Assembly: GCF_900187185.1 (NCBI RefSeq)
Contig: NZ_LT906465.1
Coordinates: 2,108,001 to 2,172,000 of the forward strand
Source of the DNA: Chryseobacterium taklimakanense
Lineage (GTDB): Bacteria > Bacteroidota > Bacteroidia > Flavobacteriales > Weeksellaceae
DNA: 64,000 nucleotides
Direction: 5' to 3'
Notes under the pieces: model-generated
Seen by the model: only the letters and a program-made list of their open reading frames with translations
Told to the model about the DNA's origin: nothing
Database searches by the model: none
In this document: positions 51,954-59,477 of the stretch, in pieces
Numbering within the stretch: position 1 is the first letter of the stretch
Layout of the letters: every line of letters begins with the position of its first letter
Position numbers and translations under genes: made by a program

Positions 51954-52193
51954 CTATAAATTGTAGTTTTTTAAAAACTCTTTCTCTTTTTCCTCAATAC
52001 GGTCTTTACCATAAATCTTCACTGCAATCTCCTTATACCACGCTTTCAGATAAGCCATTTTTATAATTTCCTTTTCTATTTCCTTCTTTGCTTTTCTGAG
52101 ACGGAATAAAAAAAATATGGATATGCAAGAAGCGATGAAAGCGATGAACGCCAGGAGAAGGACAATAATTAATTCTGTTGGTAATGGGTTCAT
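51954..52193 (-). CDS. small membrane protein of the transfer operon
   Basis: The 79-residue protein has one N-terminal transmembrane helix (about residues 7-30, LIIVLLLAFIAFIASCISIF) and a charged cytoplasmic helix (LRKAKKEIEKEIIKM). No family recognised. It lies three bases after traN and seven before the coupling protein gene, so it is part of the operon and is likely a real gene. Confidence 0.65.
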   Translation of the reverse strand: MNPLPTELIIVLLLAFIAFIASCISIFFLFRLRKAKKEIEKEIIKMAYLKAWYKEIAVKIYGKDRIEEKEKEFLKNYNL

Positions 52194-52195
52194 AA

Positions 52196-53065
52196 CTAAA
52201 ATGTATCTGCTTTTAAAATGTCTGAATAATTCACCTTCATCTCGATGGTTCTTCCCGAGAGTTGTTCCTCAATCAGGCGGATCATCATCACCTTGCTGTT
52301 CGGAAAAGTGAATTTTTTGAAGACATAGATGTTTCTGAAATTTTTCCTGAAATGTTTCGGGGCGTAAAGTCTAAAAATCGGTGTCATTTGGATGCTTTGA
52401 TTGTTGGTCGCCTTATAGATTTTTTTGTCCTCGATGGAAAATTTAAGGTCTTCGATATCGTAACTCAGGTTCGAGCTGTTTTTGAAGGTCATATCGAGAA
52501 AGATATAGTCGCTGATGACGTACACATTGTTGAGCTGCATACTAAGTTTAAGGTCTTTCTGCTCCCTGATTGGATTTTCTTCCGTCTTCTTCTTTATGAT
52601 GTCCATCGCAAACTTGGTCAGCTCCAAGTTGGAAAAACGGGTTTTGTCCAGTTCAATCGGCTGCATCTCTTCTGGCTGGATATGGATGTTGGTCACGGTG
52701 TTTTTGTTTTCCGAATTTCTGTAAATAGCCTTGTATTGGGCAATAAAAGACTGACCTACAACGGTTATTATTCCTATTTTGTCGCCATTCAATAAAGAGG
52801 TGGTTTTTGCCTTTTCCTTTGGGTCGGTGTTGGCAGGAGTATCGGTGATTTTGATTCTCGCAATATTGGTATTAGGCAAATCTCCCGTGAGTTTTTGGGT
52901 GGACAAATCCACATATTGAATCGGTTCGGGTGAGATGATATGCAGGTTAACGCCCTCTGTAACGATCAATTCTGGTAAATCCGAGATGACTTGTTCTTTA
53001 GTAGCTGTTTGTGCAGATAAAAAATGGGTAATGATTAAGAATAGTATAAAAAATGTATTTTTCAT
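52196..53065 (-). CDS. traN: conjugative transposon protein TraN (DUF4138)
   Basis: The 289-residue protein has a signal peptide (MKNTFFILFLIITHFLSAQ) and a beta-rich body with EGVNLHIISPEPIQYVDLST early, KLSMQLNNVYVISDYIFLDM in the middle and the APKHFRKNFRNIYVFKKF block, which are typical TraN features. TraN is proposed to be an outer part of the Bacteroidetes transfer channel (VirB9-like role). It is separated from traM by two bases and from the next small gene by two. Confidence 0.88.
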   Translation of the reverse strand: MKNTFFILFLIITHFLSAQTATKEQVISDLPELIVTEGVNLHIISPEPIQYVDLSTQKLTGDLPNTNIARIKITDTPANTDPKEKAKTTSLLNGDKIGIITVVGQSFIAQYKAIYRNSENKNTVTNIHIQPEEMQPIELDKTRFSNLELTKFAMDIIKKKTEENPIREQKDLKLSMQLNNVYVISDYIFLDMTFKNSSNLSYDIEDLKFSIEDKKIYKATNNQSIQMTPIFRLYAPKHFRKNFRNIYVFKKFTFPNSKVMMIRLIEEQLSGRTIEMKVNYSDILKADTF

Positions 53066-53067
53066 TG

Positions 53068-54282
53068 TTATTTTTTTTGTTGGTTTTGTGAGTCTTTAAG
53101 CTGTTTTTCGTCGATTAGAAATACATAGGAGTTGTATTTCAGCTTGGCTTTGTTGGTTTTAATGAGGTTGGCGATGGATTTTGATGTAGACGTGAAGAGT
53201 TTGGAGCCGATGCTCGTGAAAAATCCCTGTCCGCCCATATCCATCTGTGTTCCCTGTACGGAGTTGCTCCCCATTTCCCGAATCATGTCCCTGAAGACGC
53301 TTTCGGGAACATAAAGCCCCTTCATGCCGTCAATGTCGTAGATGGAGAGGTTGACTGGTAAAATTTCTCCCCTTGTAAATACCGAGACAATCTTGAGGTC
53401 AACCCGCTGCATGGAAAATCCAGAGATTTGTCCGTAAAGGATGGAACCTTTCTCAATTTTTTTGTTGCCGACGAAGATGTCTTCCAATAATCGGAACCGG
53501 ATTCTGCTTCCCAGAAATCCCTTGTTGTTTTCATCAATGACGGCTTTGATAAAGCTGTTCTCATTTTCCCTGTAGAAGGCATTGAACTCGCTGTTGATTC
53601 CCGACTTGCCGACATTGAAGGTAGAATTGAGGAACTCGTCCATTTTTTCCTTGTTTGCCTTGAGTTTCTGTTCCGCCAATAGTTTGGCTTGGTATTCGGG
53701 ATCCCTCGCTTTTTCTAAGGAATCCATGACGAGCATCTGCTGTTTCAGATATTTTACGGGGTCTTGCTGGGTATTTTGATTACTAGATTTTTGATTTTCT
53801 GAAAGTTGCTCATTTTCCTGTTTCCCATTGGACTTGTCGTTCAGCATTCGGATGATTTCAGAAGACCTCTTGAAATCCTTGTCCTCATTTTGCTGTTTTG
53901 GATTGTAATAGGAAGAGTTGCCTCCTTTTGACGCCTGCTGATTTTGTCTGCTGGAGACCGCCTTCAGTGAATCGATCTTTCTTTTCTGGTCCAAAGACAA
54001 CTGGTCTTCATAACTGAGCAGACTGTCCTCTTCCTTGTCCAATCCTCCGAGCATCGTCCTGTTGTCGTCCTTCTTGAAAAAGGCGTCGTAGGCATCGTTC
54101 TTCGTCATGATGGAGTCCCGTGTTTCTCCCAGAGACAGGGAAAGTTCTTTCGGCTTGTCCTTTTTAGAGGTGTCCTCTTTGGTAAATTGGGCACCTACAT
54201 ACACAAAGAGCAGCAGGAACGGCAATGCCAGAAGGGGCATCACATATTTTTTTTCCTTAAAGTTGATTTTCTTAATGTCCAT
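53068..54282 (-). CDS. traM: conjugative transposon protein TraM
   Basis: The 404-residue protein has one N-terminal membrane helix (MPLLALPFLLLFVYVGAQF), a long charged and Gln/Asn-rich low-complexity region (45-190), and a globular C-terminal domain (about 220-390) with GSRIRFRLLEDIFVGNKKIEKG and IYDIDGMKGLYVPES. This layout fits TraM, which has a VirB10-like place spanning the envelope. It overlaps traL by 11 bases. Confidence 0.88.
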   Translation of the reverse strand: MDIKKINFKEKKYVMPLLALPFLLLFVYVGAQFTKEDTSKKDKPKELSLSLGETRDSIMTKNDAYDAFFKKDDNRTMLGGLDKEEDSLLSYEDQLSLDQKRKIDSLKAVSSRQNQQASKGGNSSYYNPKQQNEDKDFKRSSEIIRMLNDKSNGKQENEQLSENQKSSNQNTQQDPVKYLKQQMLVMDSLEKARDPEYQAKLLAEQKLKANKEKMDEFLNSTFNVGKSGINSEFNAFYRENENSFIKAVIDENNKGFLGSRIRFRLLEDIFVGNKKIEKGSILYGQISGFSMQRVDLKIVSVFTRGEILPVNLSIYDIDGMKGLYVPESVFRDMIREMGSNSVQGTQMDMGGQGFFTSIGSKLFTSTSKSIANLIKTNKAKLKYNSYVFLIDEKQLKDSQNQQKK

Positions 54283-54625
54283 GTTGCAGTTCTTGGTATT
54301 GGTTGTACAAATATTCTATTCTCAGGCTGTCTTCTTTTTGGAGTTCTTTTCGGTCCCTTTTCATTTTTAAAATTTTGAGTTCATTAACTATTTTCTCCAT
54401 TTCTTTCTCTTGGTTTTTATTAATTTGCTGGGTCGTGTTGCTTTTGGAATAGAGGTTTGGGGGCTTGATTTTAAATGTCGACTGGCTCGGAAAGAAAATT
54501 CCCTGTATCAGCGATCCGATAAAAGACACGGAGAGAAAAACCATCGAATGGGTGAAAAACTTCTTCGGATTTTTTGCCGCCCATTCCAATCCCTTTTTTG
54601 CGGTTTGTTTTAGAAAATTTTTCAT
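54272..54625 (-). CDS. traL: small membrane protein at the TraL position
   Basis: The 117-residue protein has one membrane helix (about 24-43, HSMVFLSVSFIGSLIQGIFF) and a charged C-terminal coil (KNQEKEMEKIVNELKI). Position between traK and traM, size and topology fit TraL; its sequence is weakly conserved, so the name rests mainly on context. The frame is open upstream to 54682, but the ATG at 54625, three bases after traK, is the natural start. Confidence 0.7.
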   Translation of the reverse strand: MKNFLKQTAKKGLEWAAKNPKKFFTHSMVFLSVSFIGSLIQGIFFPSQSTFKIKPPNLYSKSNTTQQINKNQEKEMEKIVNELKILKMKRDRKELQKEDSLRIEYLYNQYQELQHGH

Positions 54626-54627
54626 CT

Positions 54628-55242
54628 TTAATAGGAATTTTTGGTTTGGTTGGAGATTTCCTCGTTGTCGATAATCCTCCAATTTTTAAGCATCACACCG
54701 TGCGGATTGTTTGGACTTCGGATGATGTCCTCAAAGTATCCTTCGGTAATCAATTTTCTTGTAATCACGGCAGACTTTCTGGTAATCATCTGCTTTCCGA
54801 AAAAGGAGAATTTCTGTTGCTCCATATTGAGCGAGATGGAATCCGTATGAATACTGACCATGGAACTGGAGGCCACAATCTGGTTGTAGAAGCCTTTTTC
54901 CTTGAGATTGGTGTATTCTTTTTTTCCGCTGTCGTCAATGAGGTACAGTGATTTTTGAATATTCTCCTTGATGTAGGCATCATCGGGAGCCAAGGTGAAA
55001 AATAGTCGGTGGAACAGTTCAATTTGGGCTTTGTATTCTACGGGTCTGTTTAACAAGACATCGGTCTGCTTTGCCAGTACCGGAACCCCGTTGTCCAAAA
55101 TGTAGATGGATTTTCTTGAATCCTGAATCATCCGATAGGCAAAGAAGAAGCCCGCCAATACGATAATTACGGCAAATGCTATTGTTCCCAGCGAAACTAC
55201 CTTGTTGATTTTTATTCTTTGTTCGATATTTTTGATCAGCAT
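54628..55242 (-). CDS. traK: conjugative transposon protein TraK
   Basis: The 204-residue protein has an N-terminal membrane helix (about 17-36, VSLGTIAFAVIIVLAGFFFA) and a globular region with the NRPVEYKAQIELFHRLFFTLAPDD block that is characteristic of TraK (VirB8-like). The C-terminal part includes RKLITEGYFEDIIRSPNNPHG, also typical. Position directly before traL and five bases after traJ supports the call. Confidence 0.92.
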   Translation of the reverse strand: MLIKNIEQRIKINKVVSLGTIAFAVIIVLAGFFFAYRMIQDSRKSIYILDNGVPVLAKQTDVLLNRPVEYKAQIELFHRLFFTLAPDDAYIKENIQKSLYLIDDSGKKEYTNLKEKGFYNQIVASSSMVSIHTDSISLNMEQQKFSFFGKQMITRKSAVITRKLITEGYFEDIIRSPNNPHGVMLKNWRIIDNEEISNQTKNSY

Positions 55243-55247
55243 CTTAT

Positions 55248-56498
55248 TTATTTTTTGTTGTTATTCATCGCACTGTTGACCATTCCCGATGCGGAACCTG
55301 ATGCAGCCGATTTTGCTGCTGCTCCCGCTACGGAAGCTCCACCGGTTTTGGCTGCCAATACCGTTGTTTTAGCGGCACTCGCCATTCTTCCAGCAGCACT
55401 CTTCATCTTGGTCATCGCACCTGCACCTCCCGCTGTAACAATGGTGTCGGCAATGGTGGGCGTCATCAATACCCCGATTCCCGTCACGATATAGGCGACA
55501 CAGGTAAAGAGCTGGTTGTAGATCATTCCCGAATTGCTCACATAAACCATCAAGGCATCTAAATTGGTGATGGTTCCATTGGTTAAAAGCGTGTCATACC
55601 GCTCAATCTCCATTTCATAACCCGAAGCGATCAGTTGCTGACCAATATTGATGATGGTATAGGCTACAAAGGTGTATAGGTTGATGTTGATGAACTTGGA
55701 AACCCAGCTGTACAGCGAGTTTTCAAATCCTGGAACGAGCGCCATACCTACCGCAATAGGCCCCAAAATAATGAGGATGTAGGCCCAAATTTTTTGGATG
55801 AAGAAAATAAGGTAGACACAGATTCGAAGGATGGAAAGGCAAACGAACTCGATAATTTCTGCAACCAGTTTTTGGAGCTGGAACTCCATCCGTAACTGCC
55901 ATTCCTTGATGGGTTGGATGAGTTTGTCCAGTCCCTCGCTGATGTCGAACCAAGAGTCGTCGGCATCTTTGCCGGTGTTGTTGATGACGTCCTGCTTCGC
56001 ATCCTCGTCGGCTTTCAGTTTGATGACGGCATCGAGTAGCTGCTGCTGTTTCTTGAATCGTTGAATCCTCAAATCATTCACTTCGGACTCAATGTCGCTG
56101 AAAATGGCGATTCCCGGTTCTGCAATGGCTTCAAAGGGTGCCTGAATCAGATTGACAAAACCACTCCAATACACCAGGGTAAATCCAATGAGGATTGGTT
56201 TGAGCATCGGGGTGATTTCCCATTCCCGGTCGCCCGCCGCCATTTGCCAACCCATGTATCCGAGATACATCAACGCTCCCAGTCCTCCGATCGCCCTTCC
56301 AACCAAAGCGGATCCGACAGCACCGTCTTGAACGCTGTTGTCCAGTTTGGTAAAGACCTCCATAAACCATTTCTCAAATGCGCCGTCGCCCTTTAGAAAT
56401 TGGAGCAGGTTGCTGTAGTCGCCGTCGGTTTGGGCAAAGCCGATTATCGGCAGCAATATTGCCAAGAGGCAAAATAAGGGTGTAGTATTTCTTTTCAT
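55248..56498 (-). CDS. traJ: conjugative transposon protein TraJ
   Basis: The 416-residue multi-spanning membrane protein has the features of TraJ (VirB6-like): an N-terminal helix, GGLGALMYLGYMGWQMAAGDREWE near residue 80 (central part), several helices in the second half including AYILIILGPIAVGMALVPGFE, and an Ala/Ser-rich tail that is probably cytoplasmic. The ATG at 56498 is preferred over a GTG one codon upstream which overlaps the previous stop. Confidence 0.9.
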   Translation of the reverse strand: MKRNTTPLFCLLAILLPIIGFAQTDGDYSNLLQFLKGDGAFEKWFMEVFTKLDNSVQDGAVGSALVGRAIGGLGALMYLGYMGWQMAAGDREWEITPMLKPILIGFTLVYWSGFVNLIQAPFEAIAEPGIAIFSDIESEVNDLRIQRFKKQQQLLDAVIKLKADEDAKQDVINNTGKDADDSWFDISEGLDKLIQPIKEWQLRMEFQLQKLVAEIIEFVCLSILRICVYLIFFIQKIWAYILIILGPIAVGMALVPGFENSLYSWVSKFININLYTFVAYTIINIGQQLIASGYEMEIERYDTLLTNGTITNLDALMVYVSNSGMIYNQLFTCVAYIVTGIGVLMTPTIADTIVTAGGAGAMTKMKSAAGRMASAAKTTVLAAKTGGASVAGAAAKSAASGSASGMVNSAMNNNKK

Positions 56499-56500
56499 CA

Positions 56501-57331
56501 CTAAAATTTATGTTTGTACTGCTGCATCGTGTTGTGGATGATCTGCTTGTCGGAAGCGGGAGTCCAAGCCTGTGGCAATGCATAAGGCGAATGGTTTTTC
56601 AGAATATTTTTATAGTCCAAAAGAAGTGTCGTCTTATCGTTGTGTTTCCTTAATTCCTGCACGAACCTTCTCCATTTGATAAGGGTGTCATGGTACATCA
56701 AAAAGCGTTTTCCTCTCGGCATATCCATCGACCTCGACATTGAATATTTTTCCTTGATTAAGTCCAATTCCTCCTGAAGTCTTTTTAAAGTTCCCGTGGT
56801 ATTGAGCGTTTCGTAGGTTTGCTGGTTCTTCAGCCTCCATTCGATAAAGTTTTGAGGATTGTCTGGAAATTCGGTAATGGGTCTGAGCATCCTTTTGTAG
56901 TAGAGCAACCAGAGCGGGTCTGCATCGACCGTCGCCGAAGTCCAATGGGCAAAGTCTTGGACGCTTCTTTTATAGATGGTGTCGGATGCCGCCTTTATCT
57001 TTTTTGCCTCTTCCTCTTGAAATTTCACTTGGGCAAAACGCTGGTTTTGAAGTCCCGTCGGTTTTAGCGGTCGGATATCTTCTCCATCCTTATAATCCCT
57101 GTTTCTGCTGGGAGCCCACATTCCCCAAACGGTGGCATACGCGAAGTTGGTCTGAATCCCCAAAAGGTATTTTGGATAGGGACGCCAATCGCCCCAACTC
57201 TGGAACACCATCCTTTTGTGCTGGGCTACGATGGAGGGGTCGTTCAAACGCTTTACGGTAAACTGCCCGAATACGCCGACTGCTGTCAGCAAAAGCGGAA
57301 CGAGGGCAAATTTTTTAACTAATTTTTTCAT
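56501..57331 (-). CDS. exported protein of the transfer operon, unrecognised family
   Basis: The 276-residue protein has a signal peptide (MKKLVKKFALVPLLLTAVGVFGQ) and a strongly charged, helix-rich body with many aromatic residues: MVFQSWGDWRPYPKYLLG, YATVWGMWAPSRNRDYKDG, and DADPLWLLYYKRMLRPI. I do not recognise it. It lies between the TraI-like genes and traJ, three bases from traJ, and is therefore a transfer component of the cell envelope by position. The frame is open upstream into the previous gene, but the start with a signal peptide is at 57331. Confidence 0.65.
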   Translation of the reverse strand: MKKLVKKFALVPLLLTAVGVFGQFTVKRLNDPSIVAQHKRMVFQSWGDWRPYPKYLLGIQTNFAYATVWGMWAPSRNRDYKDGEDIRPLKPTGLQNQRFAQVKFQEEEAKKIKAASDTIYKRSVQDFAHWTSATVDADPLWLLYYKRMLRPITEFPDNPQNFIEWRLKNQQTYETLNTTGTLKRLQEELDLIKEKYSMSRSMDMPRGKRFLMYHDTLIKWRRFVQELRKHNDKTTLLLDYKNILKNHSPYALPQAWTPASDKQIIHNTMQQYKHKF

Positions 57332-57335
57332 CTTT

Positions 57336-58001
57336 TTAATTGAATATGTATTTGTATTTCTGGATAATGTCTCCGACAATCGCCCTGTCGATATTGAGGT
57401 AGTTTCTTAGCATTGGAACCTGGTACAGGTACGGAATCTTCTTGGCGTTTTCTAACCGCAATATGATGTAGAGGATGTTTCCATTGATGTTCCGAACTCG
57501 GGTAAACACCTTTTCAATAAGCATCTCCCTGTCCATCGGATCCATCAGGAAATCCTTGTTCTCGTTCAAAATATCCTGCGTGACTTCCTGCTTGAGTTTT
57601 AAGGTCTGTTTGCCGATTTCGACATAGTATTTGGAAACCAAGACGGCATATTCTGGATGTTGCGCCGACAAGTCCAGCATTTTGTTGGAGTTGTTCGCTA
57701 CCTTTCCTAGATATTGGTACAGATAGATTAACTTTTTGCTCTGCGTGAGTGCCGAGTTGACATTTTTTAGTTGTTGGTAGATGTATTCCTGAATGGCGAT
57801 GACCTGTGCAGTCTTGTTTTTAATGTCGTCGTACAGTTCCTTCTGTTTTTCATAAGAGTTTAGAAATGCCTGCTCGCTTCCCAGCCTTACGCCGTGGTTG
57901 GTGGTCATCTGCACCAAGAGTTTGTCGTTGATAACAATCTGCTGTCCGCTTACAAAACCAACAGAAAAAAACAAGATTCCTCCGATAAATAGTTTTCTCA
58001 T
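57336..58001 (-). CDS. exported TraI-position protein, paralogue 3
   Basis: The 221-residue protein has a signal peptide (RKLFIGGILFFSVGFVSG) and an all-helical body. It resembles the 240-residue paralogue: LSAQHPEYAVL compares with LASAHPQYAIF, and both end in a Y-x-N-x-D-x-x-IV-x-x-I pattern (YLNIDRAIVGDI here). It probably corresponds to TraI of other Bacteroidetes elements, or to a duplicated form of it, by position after traG. Two bases separate it from the next paralogue. Confidence 0.65.
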   Translation of the reverse strand: MRKLFIGGILFFSVGFVSGQQIVINDKLLVQMTTNHGVRLGSEQAFLNSYEKQKELYDDIKNKTAQVIAIQEYIYQQLKNVNSALTQSKKLIYLYQYLGKVANNSNKMLDLSAQHPEYAVLVSKYYVEIGKQTLKLKQEVTQDILNENKDFLMDPMDREMLIEKVFTRVRNINGNILYIILRLENAKKIPYLYQVPMLRNYLNIDRAIVGDIIQKYKYIFN

Positions 58002-58003
58002 TT

Positions 58004-58717
58004 TTAAAAGGATTTGATGTTTTTCATAATGTTCTCGACCACCTGTTTGTCCCGATTCACATAGTATTGAAAGGCTCTTTTGTTTCGTAAGACTTTTGCC
58101 TTGATGTCCCGAATCTTTAAAAGCATATGGGTAGAATTTCTGCTCAGCGTCTTGACTTCTCCCAAGGCATAATCCAATAAAATCTTGCGCTCCGACTTTT
58201 CCATCTGGTTCATTGCCCCATAGGAAACCACAATCCCGACAATCAGCCTCGTCACCATTTGCAGATCATCCACAAACTGAACCTGTGAAGGCAGAACCGC
58301 GATGATGGAATAAGGTGCGGTACTGATTTCACGGATAATGGCTTGCTGGTTTTGGGTGATTTTCGTAATCTCCCTGCTCATCGCAATTCCTGTGGGAATC
58401 GCTTGAATGGCGAACGATACGATTCGAAGTCTGTCCTGAATTTTGGTCACCTTGTCCTTGAAATTGTTCCACTGGGTTTTGTTGGCGGTTTCCACCGTGG
58501 CATTGGCAATTTGGTTTTTCCGCATCTCCTTCTGCCTCTCGTTTTCATCCATCGTCGCCTTGATTTCTAGGTTCATCATCGGAAAGGATACGTTTTCCTG
58601 CTGCCAAGACGGCGTGGAGCCGCCACTGGATGAAGTGAGCACAAAATAAATCAGCAAGCCCCCAAACCCCCGAAGGGGGCTTTTTAAAGCGTTAATTATG
58701 GGATGTTTCATTTTCAT
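58004..58717 (-). CDS. exported TraI-position protein, paralogue 2 (divergent)
   Basis: The 237-residue protein has an N-terminal signal-like stretch partly encoded by a G/C-rich palindrome (residues 11-21, LKSPLRGFGGL, then LIYFVLTSSSGG), and a helical body. Its end (YYVNRDKQVVENIMKNI) matches the common C-terminal pattern of the two neighbours, and VKTLSRNSTHMLLKIRDI is comparable to VKNLKLWLLAIKLRLEK of paralogue 1. The relation is by eye and more distant than between the other two. Confidence 0.6.
   Translation of the reverse strand: MKMKHPIINALKSPLRGFGGLLIYFVLTSSSGGSTPSWQQENVSFPMMNLEIKATMDENERQKEMRKNQIANATVETANKTQWNNFKDKVTKIQDRLRIVSFAIQAIPTGIAMSREITKITQNQQAIIREISTAPYSIIAVLPSQVQFVDDLQMVTRLIVGIVVSYGAMNQMEKSERKILLDYALGEVKTLSRNSTHMLLKIRDIKAKVLRNKRAFQYYVNRDKQVVENIMKNIKSF
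58656..58684. repeat. G/C-rich palindromic element inside the paralogue 2 signal region
   Basis: AAGCCCCC and GGGGGCTT pair around AAACCCCCGAAG, one base different from the copy at 49543. It is read in frame near the N-terminus. Confidence 0.8.
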
Positions 58718-58733
58718 CTTATTTTTTTACATT

Positions 58734-58757
58734 GTTCCCCTTTGGGGACAGGGGCTA
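58734..58757. repeat. G/C-rich palindromic element at the junction of two genes
   Basis: GTTCCCCTTTGGGGAC followed by AGGGGC. It fills the short spacer between paralogues 1 and 2 and extends into the stop codon of paralogue 1 (TAG at 58757-58755). Confidence 0.75.
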
Positions 58758-59477
58758 GAAATTTCTTTTGTATCGGTTCATAATATTTTCTACAATTCCC
58801 TTGTCGGTATTGATGTATCCTGCAAATGGATTGATGGAGTTCCAGAATCCCAAACGATTGGCTTTTTCCAGTCTTAACTTGATTGCCAGAAGCCAAAGCT
58901 TTAGGTTTTTGACATTCTCGGAAATGTTGTGCAATATCTTGTATCGGTCTCCCGCAGTGGCAAGGTTCAGCTCTCCCGAGGCGAGGATGTCGGAGACATC
59001 AGTCACTATTTTTATACTCTGTTCATAGGTTTTCTGTGAAGCCTTTACCCCGAAAATGGCATATTGTGGATGTGCCGATGCCAACTGAACTACCTGCGAT
59101 GAATAATTGTAGCATTTGTTGAGTTCCGAATAAATCTCCTTCACCTGGATTCCGTTCTGCAAGGTTCCCGAAACTTCCTTCAGACCTTTCAGAATCTTAT
59201 TCTGAATATCGTTGGCAACCACCATCTGGGTTCCCACCCACGCTTGGGCATCCTTCAGTTTGGAGGTTTCATCAATCACATCGTTCTGCTTGGCTTTCAA
59301 GTTTTCTGAATAGAGGATCATCGCCGCCGTTACCGTCGGGTCGATGTAGGTGTTTTGGGAGAAGCCCCATGTCCCCCAAAGGGGGAGAATCAACAGGAAA
59401 AGCCTCCTCCAAACCCTCCAAGAGAGGGAATTTATTGAAAGTCCCCTTTGGGGATTTTGGGGCTTATACTTTTTCAT
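58755..59477 (-). CDS. exported TraI-position protein, paralogue 1, with repeat-encoded signal peptide
   Basis: The 240-residue protein has a signal peptide (RRLFLLILPLWGTWGFSQ, residues 24-41) and a helical body (YNYSSQVVQLASAHPQYAIF; ending YINTDKGIVENIM). Nearly all of residues 4-38 is encoded by three consecutive G/C-rich palindromes (59363-59466). It overlaps the end of traG by 14 bases. Position and size fit TraI; paralogues 2 and 3 follow directly. Confidence 0.65.
   Translation of the reverse strand: MKKYKPQNPQRGLSINSLSWRVWRRLFLLILPLWGTWGFSQNTYIDPTVTAAMILYSENLKAKQNDVIDETSKLKDAQAWVGTQMVVANDIQNKILKGLKEVSGTLQNGIQVKEIYSELNKCYNYSSQVVQLASAHPQYAIFGVKASQKTYEQSIKIVTDVSDILASGELNLATAGDRYKILHNISENVKNLKLWLLAIKLRLEKANRLGFWNSINPFAGYINTDKGIVENIMNRYKRNF
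59363..59466. repeat. cluster of three G/C-rich palindromic elements
   Basis: Copies lie at 59363-59391 (GTCCCCCAAAGGGGGA core), 59400-59434 (CCTCCTCCAAACCCTCC with GAGAGGG) and 59438-59466 (GTCCCCTTTGGGGAT then TTTGGGGC). They cover the traG stop and the first 38 codons of paralogue 1. Confidence 0.8.
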
